NCBI GenBank assembly: GCA_943788045.1
Contig: CALSOT010000002.1
Coordinates: 366,310-430,309, forward strand
Reading direction: 5' to 3'
Length of the DNA stretch: 64,000 bases
From: an uncultured Polaribacter sp.
Lineage (GTDB): Bacteria > Bacteroidota > Bacteroidia > Flavobacteriales > Flavobacteriaceae
This document shows, piece after piece, positions 29,752-39,254 of this stretch. The notes below the pieces were generated by a model. That model was given only the letters and a program-made list of their open reading frames with translations, was not told where the DNA came from and searched no databases. A program made the position numbers and the translations under genes. Numbering within the stretch: position 1 is the stretch's first letter; the number at the start of each line of letters is the position of its first letter.

Positions 29752-30605
29752 TGAAAGAAAAAGGCCTACACCAAAAGAATAATTTCAAAAACGGTTATAA
29801 TTTTAAGGAATTAATTATTAAAAACCCAGCATTAAAAGAATTTATTGTTAAAAATGAATTTGGTACTGTAACGATAGATTTTTCGAATCTAGAGGGAGTA
29901 AGAGAGCTGAATAAAGCTTTAATCTGTTCTTTAGATAAAATTTCTAACTGGAATTTTCCTAAAGAAAATTTATGCCCTCCAATTCCAGGACGTTTAGACT
30001 ATATTCATTATTTGGCAGATTTACTTTCACTAAAAGGTGCTGCAAAAATTTTAGATATTGGTACAGGTGCAACGTGTATTTATCCTCTTTTAGGAGTTTC
30101 TGCTTACGATTGGAATTTTGTGGCAACAGATATCGATTTAGATTCTTTAGATACTGCGCAAGATATTATTGACGACAATAAACTTACAGAGAAAATTGAA
30201 TTGCGTCAACAATTAAAAGAAGAAAATATTTTAAAGGGTATTATCGTTGATGGAGATTCTTTCACAGCTGTAATGTGTAATCCTCCTTTTTACAAGTCTG
30301 CAGAAGAAGCACAAGGAGCAAATGGTAGAAAATCTAAAAATTTAGGAAACAACGCAGTTAGAAATTTTGCGGGTAACAATAACGAATTATGGTACATTGG
30401 AGGTGAGAAAGCCTTTTTACATAATTACTTATATGAAAGTTCTTTGTACAAAACTTCTAGTAAATGGTTTACAAGTTTAGTTTCTAAGAAAGAAAATGTA
30501 AAAAGTTTAGAAAAATCATCTAAGAAATTAGGCGCTACTGAATTTAAAGTAATTCCGATGCATCAAGGTAATAAAGTAACCAGAATTGTTGCTTGGAGAT
30601 TTTAA
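29751..30605 (+). CDS. rlmF: 23S rRNA (adenine(1618)-N(6))-methyltransferase
   Basis: LCPPIPGRLDYIHYLADLL, ILDIGTGATCIYPLLG, VMCNPPFYKSAEEA. Confidence 0.93.
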   Translation: MKEKGLHQKNNFKNGYNFKELIIKNPALKEFIVKNEFGTVTIDFSNLEGVRELNKALICSLDKISNWNFPKENLCPPIPGRLDYIHYLADLLSLKGAAKILDIGTGATCIYPLLGVSAYDWNFVATDIDLDSLDTAQDIIDDNKLTEKIELRQQLKEENILKGIIVDGDSFTAVMCNPPFYKSAEEAQGANGRKSKNLGNNAVRNFAGNNNELWYIGGEKAFLHNYLYESSLYKTSSKWFTSLVSKKENVKSLEKSSKKLGATEFKVIPMHQGNKVTRIVAWRF

Positions 30606-30663
30606 ATTGATGGCATTTTGTGAAAGAATGATGGACTAATTATAAATTGACTTTTACAGGTAT

Positions 30664-31266
30664 TTAATTAAAAACGACATCTTCAATCTTATACTTTTTA
30701 CAAATTAAATGCAATAGCGTATAAACCAACATGTGCACGAATACTAAACAAATAAAAGCATATAGTGGCACTCCCAGAAGCTGATAAGGCCAATAATAAG
30801 TCCAAACACCTAATTGAATGGTAATTACTTCTCCAAACGCAGGTAGAATTAATGCCAATACAATTGCTAAAAGAATCTTGTTTTTTTGAGTTTGTTTTTT
30901 TAATAAAGGAATTAAATTTCGTTCTAATTTGTATAAGTAATGAAAAGCTAACATCCAAGCAAAAGGCAACCAAAGAGGCAGTTCTCTTGTAACTTTATGA
31001 TATTCCCAGTATCCATTTGCAACACCCCAAGTTTCGCCAACAATTCCTCCAAAACCAGTAAGAAGCATACCTGCTATAAGCAACCAATTTTTGTTTGATT
31101 TTGGCAGAATGATTTCTTTGTAAACATTATGTGCAATTTTTAGAATTAAGATTCCTGCAAGTATCGCATCATATTCTTTTAAGACTCCAATGAGAATCCC
31201 AGCAATAATAAGCTTATTGATTGCTTTAAGTATTTCTTTAAAAAACTTTTTTTTGTTGGTAATCAA
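30664..31266 (-). CDS. Polytopic membrane protein of unknown function with internal duplication
   Basis: About six hydrophobic segments. Repeated GE...G.W.Y motifs: GETWGVANGYWEYH and GEVITIQLGVWTYYW. Confidence 0.65.
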   Translation of the reverse strand: MITNKKKFFKEILKAINKLIIAGILIGVLKEYDAILAGILILKIAHNVYKEIILPKSNKNWLLIAGMLLTGFGGIVGETWGVANGYWEYHKVTRELPLWLPFAWMLAFHYLYKLERNLIPLLKKQTQKNKILLAIVLALILPAFGEVITIQLGVWTYYWPYQLLGVPLYAFICLVFVHMLVYTLLHLICKKYKIEDVVFN

Positions 31267-31270
31267 ATTT

Positions 31271-31549
31271 TTAAAGTTGTTTTTTTATTTTTTGATATTT
31301 CTTTTCATATATCTTAAAGGAAACATAATACGTTAGTAAAAAATAAACACTAAAAATTGTAATAAATTTAAATGCGAAATTTAAAGTAAAAAATCCTTGT
31401 AAACTTTCTAATGCCTGAAAAACAACACTAAAAGGAATTGCAAAATAAAGACTTTGAAAAATAGCATACTTAACTCTGTTGTCTCTTTTTGTCTCCCAAT
31501 ATTTGATGAGGTTATCGTCTTTTAATTGTTTCTTTTCTTTAGGATTCAT
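31271..31549 (-). CDS. Small membrane protein of unknown function
   Basis: 92 aa, two TM segments, 4 nt downstream-adjacent to the preceding minus-strand ORF. Confidence 0.6.
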   Translation of the reverse strand: MNPKEKKQLKDDNLIKYWETKRDNRVKYAIFQSLYFAIPFSVVFQALESLQGFFTLNFAFKFITIFSVYFLLTYYVSFKIYEKKYQKIKKQL

Positions 31550-31577
31550 GGTGTAGTTTATAAGATTTCAAATATAA

Positions 31578-31606
31578 AAAAAACCAAAGGATAATCCTTC
31601 GGTTTT
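31578..31606 (-). terminator. Intrinsic terminator after lpd
   Basis: Minus strand AAAACCGAAGGAT-T-ATCCTTTGGTTTT followed by TTTT. The single G-T wobble works only on the minus strand. Confidence 0.75.
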
Positions 31607-31670
31607 CTTTAATGTATTGTTTTATTAGAAACTCCCTCATATTTATAAGGAGTTACAAATAAGTAATTTT

Positions 31671-33059
31671 TTATAAATGTATCACTTCATCATAAGCATC
31701 TGCTACTGCCTCCATAACAGCTTCACTCATAGTTGGGTGAGGGTGAATTGTTTTTAAAACATCATGACCAGTAGTTTCTAATTTTCTACCTAAGACTGCT
31801 TCAGCAATCATATCGGTAACTCCAGCACCAATCATATGACAACCTAACCATTCGCCATATTTTGCATCAAAAATTACTTTTACGAAACCTTCAGTAGTTC
31901 CTGCTGCCGTTGCTTTACCAGATGCAGAAAAAGGAAATTTACCTACTTTTATATCGTAGCCTGCTTCTTTCGCCTTTGCTTCAGTAAATCCAACAGATGC
32001 AATTTCTGGGGTAGCGTATGTACAACCAGGAACGTTTCCATAATCAATCGTTTCTGTGTGTAAACCGGCTAACTTTTCAACACATGTAATTCCTTCTGCA
32101 GAGGCCACGTGTGCCAAAGCTTGGCCAGGAACAACATCTCCTATTGCATAGTAACCCGGAATATTTGTTTGGTAAAAATCGTTTACTAAGATTTTGTCTC
32201 TGTCAACAATAATACCCACATCTTCTAACCCAATATTTTCTATGTTAGATTTAATTCCAACTGCCGATAATAAAATATCTGCTTTTAAAGTTTCTTCACC
32301 TTTTTTAGTTTTCACAGTTGCAACTACGCCTTCTCCAGAAGTATCTACAGACTCAACAGAAGAGTTCGTCATTACTTTAATTCCGGCTTTTTTAAGTGAT
32401 TTTTCAAATTGTTTAGAAACATCAATGTCTTCTACCGGCACTATATTTGGCATAAATTCTACAATAGTCACATCAGTCCCCATTGTGTTGTAAAAATGAG
32501 CAAACTCAACACCAATTGCACCAGAACCAACAACAATCATAGATTTCGGTTGGCTTGGTAAAGTCATTGCTTTTCTATAGCCAATTACTTTTTCACCATC
32601 TTGTGGAAGATTAGGTAATTCTCTAGATCTTGCGCCTGTTGCAATAATAATATTGTCTGCGCTATATTCAGTTACCTTTCCATCTTCTGACGTAACATCA
32701 ACTTTTTTACCTGTTTTAATCTTACCAAAACCGTCAATAATATCAATTTTGTTTTTCTTCATTAAAAAAGCAACACCTTTGCTCATGCCATTTGCAACAC
32801 CACGGCTTCTTTTAATAACGGCATCAAAATCTTTATCTATAGCTTCTGCCTTTAAACCATATTGGTCAACATGTTTTAAATAATCATACACTTGTGCAGA
32901 TTTTAGTAATGCTTTTGTTGGTATACATCCCCAGTTTAAGCAAATTCCGCCTAAGTTTTCTTTTTCTACAATGGCAACTTTAAAGCCTAATTGAGAAGCT
33001 CTAATCCCAGTTACATATCCTCCAGGTCCGCTTCCAATAATAATGATATCGTATTTCAT
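31671..33059 (-). CDS. lpdA: Dihydrolipoyl dehydrogenase
   Basis: IIIGSGPGGYVTGIRASQLG, GGICLNWGCIPTKALL, HPHPTMSEAVMEA. Confidence 0.95.
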   Translation of the reverse strand: MKYDIIIIGSGPGGYVTGIRASQLGFKVAIVEKENLGGICLNWGCIPTKALLKSAQVYDYLKHVDQYGLKAEAIDKDFDAVIKRSRGVANGMSKGVAFLMKKNKIDIIDGFGKIKTGKKVDVTSEDGKVTEYSADNIIIATGARSRELPNLPQDGEKVIGYRKAMTLPSQPKSMIVVGSGAIGVEFAHFYNTMGTDVTIVEFMPNIVPVEDIDVSKQFEKSLKKAGIKVMTNSSVESVDTSGEGVVATVKTKKGEETLKADILLSAVGIKSNIENIGLEDVGIIVDRDKILVNDFYQTNIPGYYAIGDVVPGQALAHVASAEGITCVEKLAGLHTETIDYGNVPGCTYATPEIASVGFTEAKAKEAGYDIKVGKFPFSASGKATAAGTTEGFVKVIFDAKYGEWLGCHMIGAGVTDMIAEAVLGRKLETTGHDVLKTIHPHPTMSEAVMEAVADAYDEVIHL

Positions 33060-33108
33060 AATTGTAATCGTAATTATTTATCTATGTTGATGTTGTTTGT
33101 TTTATTTT

Positions 33109-33180
33109 GGGCGTTTTAACAGGCTTTCTGTTTTATCTTTTGCAAAAAAAGCAAAAGGATGTCACTTCAATCCTTAACGC
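33109..33180 (-). promoter_or_regulatory. Conserved-end leader element, copy B, 49 nt upstream of lpdA
   Basis: Minus strand GCGTTAAGGATTGAAGTGACATCCTTTTGCTTTTTTTGCAAAAGATAAAACAGAAAGCCTGTTAAAACGCCC. Confidence 0.6.
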
Positions 33181-33218
33181 TTGCAATTTACTAACTTTAG
33201 TTTTTACAGCCAACTAAT

Positions 33219-34994
33219 TTACATTCTCTCAGGAACTTTTATTCCTAATAATAAAAATGCAGATTTTATAGTATCAGCTACTTTTTTAGAAAGTTGGATT
33301 CTAAATATTTTTTTATCTAAATTTTCTTCACCTAAAATATGTACATTCTGATAAAAAGAATTGAATTCCTTTACTAAATCATACGTATAATTTGCAATAA
33401 CTGCGGGCGAATAATTTGCCGCTGCTTGTTGCACCGTTTCAGGATATAATTCTAATTGTTTTAGCAATTCTTTTTCCTTTTCGTGTAATTCGATAGTTAC
33501 AGGTTGTGAATAATCAAAATCTGCTTTTCTAATTATAGATTGAATTCTAGCATAGGTATACTGTATAAAAGGCCCTGTGTTTCCTTGAAAATCTACAGAA
33601 GATTTTGGGTCAAACAAAATTCTCTTTTTAGGATCTACTTTTAAAATGAAATATTTTAGAGCACCTAAACCAATTGTTTGATACAATTCATTCTTTTCAA
33701 TATTGGAGTACCCGTCTAATTTTCCTAACTCTTCAGAAATTTCTTTCGCAGTTGCCGTCATTTCTATCATTAAATCATCAGCATCTACAACAGTTCCCTC
33801 TCTAGATTTCATTTTCCCAGAAGGTAAGTCTACCATTCCATAACTTAAATGGTGTAATTGTTTCGCCCAATCAAAACCTAGTTTCTTCAAGATTAAAAAA
33901 AGTACTTGAAAATGATAATCTTGCTCATTACCAACGGTATAAACCATTCCTCCAACATCTGCATAATCTTTTACACGTTGTATGGCTGTACCAATATCTT
34001 GTGTCATATAAACCGCAGTTCCGTCTGAACGCAGCACAATTTTTTCATCCAAACCATCCTCTGTCAAATCACACCAAACAGAACCGTCTTCTTTTTTGTA
34101 GAAAACACCTTTTTCTAAACCTTGTTCAACAACATCTTTTCCTAATAAATAGGTGTTACTCTCATAATATAGGTTGTCAAAATCTACGCCCATACTTTTG
34201 TAAGTAACATCAAAACCTGCATAAACCCAAGCATTCATCTTTTTCCAAAGAGCCACAACTTGTGCATCTCCAGCTTCCCATTTTAACAACATTTGTTGCG
34301 CTTCGAGCAGCAACGGAGCTTCTTTTTTAGCTTCTTCTTCCGTTTTACCTTCCGAAATTAATTGTGCGATTTCCTTTTTGTATTCTTGGTCGAATCTTAC
34401 GTAGTAATTACCAACTAATTTATCTCCTTTTAAATGTGAAGATTCAGGAGTTTCTCCGTTTCCGAACTTTTCCCAAGCCAACATAGATTTACAGATATGA
34501 ATACCTCTGTCGTTAATAATCTGTGTTTTGTAAACTTTTTTACCAGCAGCTTTTATAATTTCTGCAACAGAATAGCCTAACAAGTTATTACGTACATGCC
34601 CTAAATGCAGTGGTTTGTTGGTGTTTGGCGATGAGTATTCTACCATCATTGCTTTATCATCTGCCTTTGGCGAAATAAAACCATAAGTAGCATCTGAATA
34701 AATAGTATTGAAGAATTCTGTGTAAAAAGAATCATCAACTACTAAGTTTAAGAAACCTTTTAATACGTTGTAATTTGTGATTTCTGGCACGTTTTCTAAA
34801 ACATATTTCCCCAAATCTTCACCAATCTGAACAGGGTTTCCTTTTTTGTAGCGCAATAATGGGAATACTACAACTGTAATATCTCCCTCAAATTCTTTTC
34901 TTGTTGCTTGAAATTCTACCGTTGGGATCTCTATGTTATATAAAGCTAAAAAACCTTCTTTTACTTTGGTTTCTATAATGTTTTGAATACTCAT
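33219..34994 (-). CDS. argS: Arginine--tRNA ligase
   Basis: VEYSSPNTNKPLHLGHVRNNLLG (HIGH-like), KMKSREGTVVDADDL, C-terminal DALR-type domain. Confidence 0.95.
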   Translation of the reverse strand: MSIQNIIETKVKEGFLALYNIEIPTVEFQATRKEFEGDITVVVFPLLRYKKGNPVQIGEDLGKYVLENVPEITNYNVLKGFLNLVVDDSFYTEFFNTIYSDATYGFISPKADDKAMMVEYSSPNTNKPLHLGHVRNNLLGYSVAEIIKAAGKKVYKTQIINDRGIHICKSMLAWEKFGNGETPESSHLKGDKLVGNYYVRFDQEYKKEIAQLISEGKTEEEAKKEAPLLLEAQQMLLKWEAGDAQVVALWKKMNAWVYAGFDVTYKSMGVDFDNLYYESNTYLLGKDVVEQGLEKGVFYKKEDGSVWCDLTEDGLDEKIVLRSDGTAVYMTQDIGTAIQRVKDYADVGGMVYTVGNEQDYHFQVLFLILKKLGFDWAKQLHHLSYGMVDLPSGKMKSREGTVVDADDLMIEMTATAKEISEELGKLDGYSNIEKNELYQTIGLGALKYFILKVDPKKRILFDPKSSVDFQGNTGPFIQYTYARIQSIIRKADFDYSQPVTIELHEKEKELLKQLELYPETVQQAAANYSPAVIANYTYDLVKEFNSFYQNVHILGEENLDKKIFRIQLSKKVADTIKSAFLLLGIKVPERM

Positions 34995-35081
34995 CTAGTC
35001 TTAAAATTGAAATGCAAAATTACATATTTTTATTTGTTTTTTAGAATCCTTTTTGGTCTAGAATAATTGTATTTTTGCTTC

Positions 35082-35606
35082 ATGGAAAAACGCTTGCAAC
35101 AACTCCCAAAATTAGCAGAGGAGGCTAAAAAAGAAAGTCTTAAATATTTTGCGAACATAAAAAGAAGAGTTCCTAAGAACTTTGATTATGTTGTGCAAGA
35201 GCTGCATGATGCTGAATTTAAAAAGACAGATTGCTTAGATTGTGGAAATTGTTGTAAAACTACAAGCCCAATTTTTACAGATAAAGATACGGAGCGTATT
35301 TCGAAGTATTTAAGAATGAAAGTAGCTGATTTTGAAAAGCAATATTTACAAAGAGATGAAGATAATTTTATGGTACTAAAAACGGCGCCTTGTTCATTCT
35401 TGGACGAAACTGATAATAGTTGTGTTATTTATAACGTTCGCCCAAAAGCTTGTGCAGAATATCCTCATACAAATAGGAAAAAGTTTATAAATATTTCTGA
35501 TTTAACGATTGCAAATACCGCTATTTGTCCTGCCACGTATTCTATTGTAGAAGCATTAAAAAAAGCGTTACCAACGGTTTCTAAAGTGAAAAAGAGAAGG
35601 AATTAG
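35082..35606 (+). CDS. YkgJ family cysteine cluster protein
   Basis: DCLDCGNCCKTTSPIFTDKD, C...CVIYNVRPKACAEYPH. Start placed at 35082. Confidence 0.88.
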   Translation: MEKRLQQLPKLAEEAKKESLKYFANIKRRVPKNFDYVVQELHDAEFKKTDCLDCGNCCKTTSPIFTDKDTERISKYLRMKVADFEKQYLQRDEDNFMVLKTAPCSFLDETDNSCVIYNVRPKACAEYPHTNRKKFINISDLTIANTAICPATYSIVEALKKALPTVSKVKKRRN

Positions 35607-35736
35607 ACGAATAAATGTTAAATATATCTAAAAATATCCTATAGTTTATATTTTGGCATACAACTTGATATAGAATAATTGAAAACAAAGTAGTTAATTG
35701 TTTTTAGTTTGTATAATTAGGTTAGTTGATTAAAAA

Positions 35737-35763
35737 AAACCATCTCATTAGAGATGGTTTTTT
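35737..35763. terminator. Bidirectional intrinsic terminator between the YkgJ-like gene and the GH1 gene
   Basis: AAAACCATCTC-ATTA-GAGATGGTTTT, with A run upstream and T run downstream. Confidence 0.85.
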
Positions 35764-35820
35764 AATTTTAAAAACTTTATTTAGTCATCAATTTCGATTG
35801 TTATTTGATATCATTTTTTG

Positions 35821-37209
35821 TTACAATGTTACTTCCGCACTTTCATTTTTTATAGCTTTTTTAAACCAATTTGCCGATTTCTTGGGAATTCTTTCTAAAG
35901 TTTCAAAATCCACATAATGCAATCCAAAACGTTGTTCATATCCTGATGCCCACTCAAAATTATCCATAAAAGACCAAGCGAAATATCCTTTTAGATTTAC
36001 GCCCTCTTCAATGGCTTCTTGACAAGCTTTTAGGTATTCTTGATAAAACTCTAACCTTTCTTGATCATTAATTTCACCATCTATCAACTTATCTGGATAT
36101 GCACAACCATTTTCTGTAATGTATATGTTCGGTTTGTTATAACGCTTATCGATCCATTTTAATAATTTTTTACAACCCCATGGCACTACTGCCCAACCCA
36201 TTAATGTTACTTTCCAATCTTTACTAATAGATAAGTCTACATCTTGATCTTCAGAAATACCACCATTTCCATTTACAGCAATTTCTTTCGTAATTCCATC
36301 TGAATTTGCGGCATACATGGTTGTATAATGATTTAGTCCAAAAAAATCTGAACTACCTTTTATCAATTCTTTCTCCTCTTCAGAAAAGGATGGAAGACGT
36401 TCTTTTAGTCTTTCTTTCATCACTTTTGGGTAATCTCCAAAATAAATCGGGTCTGCAAACCAAGCAATAAAAAACTCGATAGCTCTTTCTGCAGCTTCTT
36501 TATCTTCTATGTTTTCGGTTAAAGGTTCTCGCCAATCACAATTATTAGAGATTCCGATTTCTCCTCTTTGATGCGCATATTTTTCTCTATATAGTTTTAC
36601 AGATTTTGCATGTGCAATAATTAAGTGATGTCCTGCTAAATAAGGTTCTGATTTAGAAACTCTACCCGGAGCAAAAACACCTTGTCCGTATCCCAAAATA
36701 GAGACTACCCACGGCTCGTTTAATGTAATCCAGTTTTTTACACGATCACCAAATTTATCAAAACATACATCTGCATATTCTTTAAAATAATCAGTAATAT
36801 CTTTATTCAGCCAACCATCATTTTCCAGTTGTAAAGCCAGAGGTAAATCCCAATGGTATAATGTAACCCAAGGAACGATATCTGCTTTAAGAAGTTCATC
36901 AATTATTTCTGAATAAAATTGAATTCCTTTCTCGTTAATAGTTCCTTTTCCTGTTGGCATAATTCTAGACCAAGCAATTGAGAAACGATATGCTTTAATG
37001 CCCATATCTTTCATTAACTTTATGTCTTCCTTAAATTTGTGATAATGATCGCAAGCAACATTACCTGTTTCATTATTATTAATTTTACCAGGAATACCAC
37101 AAAAAGCATCCCAAATCGATGGTCCTTTTCCATCTAAATCACTAGCACCTTCAATTTGATAAGATGATGTGGCTGTTCCCCAAACAAAATCTTTTGGAAA
37201 TTTATTCAT
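35821..37209 (-). CDS. GH1 family beta-glucosidase (cytoplasmic)
   Basis: FVWGTATSSYQIEGA, TLNEPWV, YITENGCAYPD, no signal peptide. Confidence 0.94.
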   Translation of the reverse strand: MNKFPKDFVWGTATSSYQIEGASDLDGKGPSIWDAFCGIPGKINNNETGNVACDHYHKFKEDIKLMKDMGIKAYRFSIAWSRIMPTGKGTINEKGIQFYSEIIDELLKADIVPWVTLYHWDLPLALQLENDGWLNKDITDYFKEYADVCFDKFGDRVKNWITLNEPWVVSILGYGQGVFAPGRVSKSEPYLAGHHLIIAHAKSVKLYREKYAHQRGEIGISNNCDWREPLTENIEDKEAAERAIEFFIAWFADPIYFGDYPKVMKERLKERLPSFSEEEKELIKGSSDFFGLNHYTTMYAANSDGITKEIAVNGNGGISEDQDVDLSISKDWKVTLMGWAVVPWGCKKLLKWIDKRYNKPNIYITENGCAYPDKLIDGEINDQERLEFYQEYLKACQEAIEEGVNLKGYFAWSFMDNFEWASGYEQRFGLHYVDFETLERIPKKSANWFKKAIKNESAEVTL

Positions 37210-37228
37210 TTATAATTTAGTTTATTCG

Positions 37229-38839
37229 TTATTGTAATAATTCAGCATCACCTTCTGATGTTCTTCTTGATTGTAATTCCGTTGATATTTCACTCATTTT
37301 TTTACTTGTGAGTGGATATAAAAACATTAATGCTGCTGCCGCAAATGTCATGATAGAAGGAATCCAACTCATTAACATCTTAATGGCAGGGAATGCCTCT
37401 TGTGGCGAACTTTCGTAGTTGTATGCTGCTAATACAAAACCAATTAATGCACCTGCGATACCACCACCAAACTTAGTCGCGAATGAACCTGCAGAGTAAA
37501 TAAGACCAGTTGCTCTTCTTCCATCTTTCCATTCTGAGTAATCTGCAATGTCGCCTAACATTACAAAAAATAAAGTAGGGAAGATCGCTGCCGAGAATTC
37601 AGATATAATACCTAATGTAAAGATACCTGAAATATCAGACTGGTCGCATAAGATTAATAATGCATTCATGATGCCAGAGAATATTAGTGCATAGATAAAC
37701 AAGTTACGTTTTCCTAGCTTTTTACTTAATGGCGCTGTAATTAATGCTCCAGCGATAGAGGCAATTCCTAGTCCAAATAAATAAGTTGCTGATAATAACG
37801 CATCATTTAAGTAGTGTGTAAAATATATAATTACAATACCTTGTTTGATGGCATTGTAAATATTAAACAACAAACCTATGATGATTAATACTAACCAAGG
37901 TTTGTTGGTCAATAAGTTTTTAAAATCTTCTAAAAGGTTACTTTTTTGTGTTTTTGGAGGTAATACTCTTTCTTTCGTAGAGGCAAATGTAGCAAGCATA
38001 AGAAGGGCTAAAATAGCGGACATTATATACATTGAATTACTATATCCTTTCTTTTGGTCGATAATAGAAATTTTGGCATCAGAAATTTCTTTTTCTCCTT
38101 CAACAATAAATGAGTACTTTTCTCCATTTACCATATTAAAATTCAATCTTTTCTCTAATGGGGTATCAATATTTTTAGCAGCATCGGCCCAAGCAATAGT
38201 TGCCAATCCGTCTTCTGTTTTGATACCCACGCTTTCTGCGTCTCTTGAAGCTATTACTTCGACTTTAAACTTGCCCTCTGAGATGTTCGAAACATTTATT
38301 TTAGGTTCAACGTTACCAAAATAGGCAACTAAAAACAAAAGAAGTACTTGTACTAACATACCTCCCGCAAATGCGCCAGTCATTCTAAAAGAGCCTATAG
38401 ATGTGCGCTCTTTGTCGTTACCTGTCATTACTCCCATTAATGCTCCGTATGGAATATTATTTGCTGTATAGATTAATGTAAATAAAATATAAGAAATGTA
38501 AGCATAAATGATTTTACCCGTTTCTCCGAAATTTGGTGTTGTAAACAATAAAGCTAATGTTAATCCCAAAGGTATAGCAGTCCATAGTATCCATGGACGA
38601 AATTTCCCGTATTTAGACTTTGTTTTATCACCAATGATTCCCATTAAGATATCACTAATACCATCACTAAATCTAGCAGTTAGTAAAACCAGTCCGGCAG
38701 TTGCAGGGTTTAACCCAAACACATCTGTGTAAAAAATAAATAGAAAGGTGGCAACACCTCTCCAAGCAATGTTGGCGGCACCATCTCCAAGGGCATATCC
38801 TATTTTTTCTTTTAAGGGAACTTTATTTATTTCTAACAT
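37229..38839 (-). CDS. MFS transporter, GPH (glycoside-pentoside-hexuronide) family, with large inter-TM insertion
   Basis: KIGYALGDGAANIAWRGVATFLFIFYTDVFGL, GKFRPWILWTAIPLG; ~90-aa soluble insertion at residues ~176-267. Confidence 0.9.
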   Translation of the reverse strand: MLEINKVPLKEKIGYALGDGAANIAWRGVATFLFIFYTDVFGLNPATAGLVLLTARFSDGISDILMGIIGDKTKSKYGKFRPWILWTAIPLGLTLALLFTTPNFGETGKIIYAYISYILFTLIYTANNIPYGALMGVMTGNDKERTSIGSFRMTGAFAGGMLVQVLLLFLVAYFGNVEPKINVSNISEGKFKVEVIASRDAESVGIKTEDGLATIAWADAAKNIDTPLEKRLNFNMVNGEKYSFIVEGEKEISDAKISIIDQKKGYSNSMYIMSAILALLMLATFASTKERVLPPKTQKSNLLEDFKNLLTNKPWLVLIIIGLLFNIYNAIKQGIVIIYFTHYLNDALLSATYLFGLGIASIAGALITAPLSKKLGKRNLFIYALIFSGIMNALLILCDQSDISGIFTLGIISEFSAAIFPTLFFVMLGDIADYSEWKDGRRATGLIYSAGSFATKFGGGIAGALIGFVLAAYNYESSPQEAFPAIKMLMSWIPSIMTFAAAALMFLYPLTSKKMSEISTELQSRRTSEGDAELLQ

Positions 38840-39254
38840 TTTGTATTCGTATAAGTGATTTAGTAATTAAATTATTTTTGGTAAATAAAAGATTGATTTT
38901 ATATGTAAATAAAGAACTGTATTTTTTTGTTACGTTTTATTTAAGAATCATTTGGTTAAACAACATATTCAACTTTTTTATTTATGATTTAGTAATTCTG
39001 TTATAACTTAAGAAGATGGTTTTGATTATGTTTTTAAGCAATATTATAGCACTGCCAAAGTACTCTAAACAATAAGGCGATAAAAACTTATTAATGATAG
39101 ATCTAATGCAAAAGATAGCAGATATGTGCTATTGATGTGTTAAAAGTATGAGTGGTAGAAGAATTGCAACAAATGTTTTAATCTTATTTCAAATAGTTAT
39201 ACTCACCTATATTCTTAAAAAGGTAGTTTTATAAAAAATAATTACTTTTCAAAT

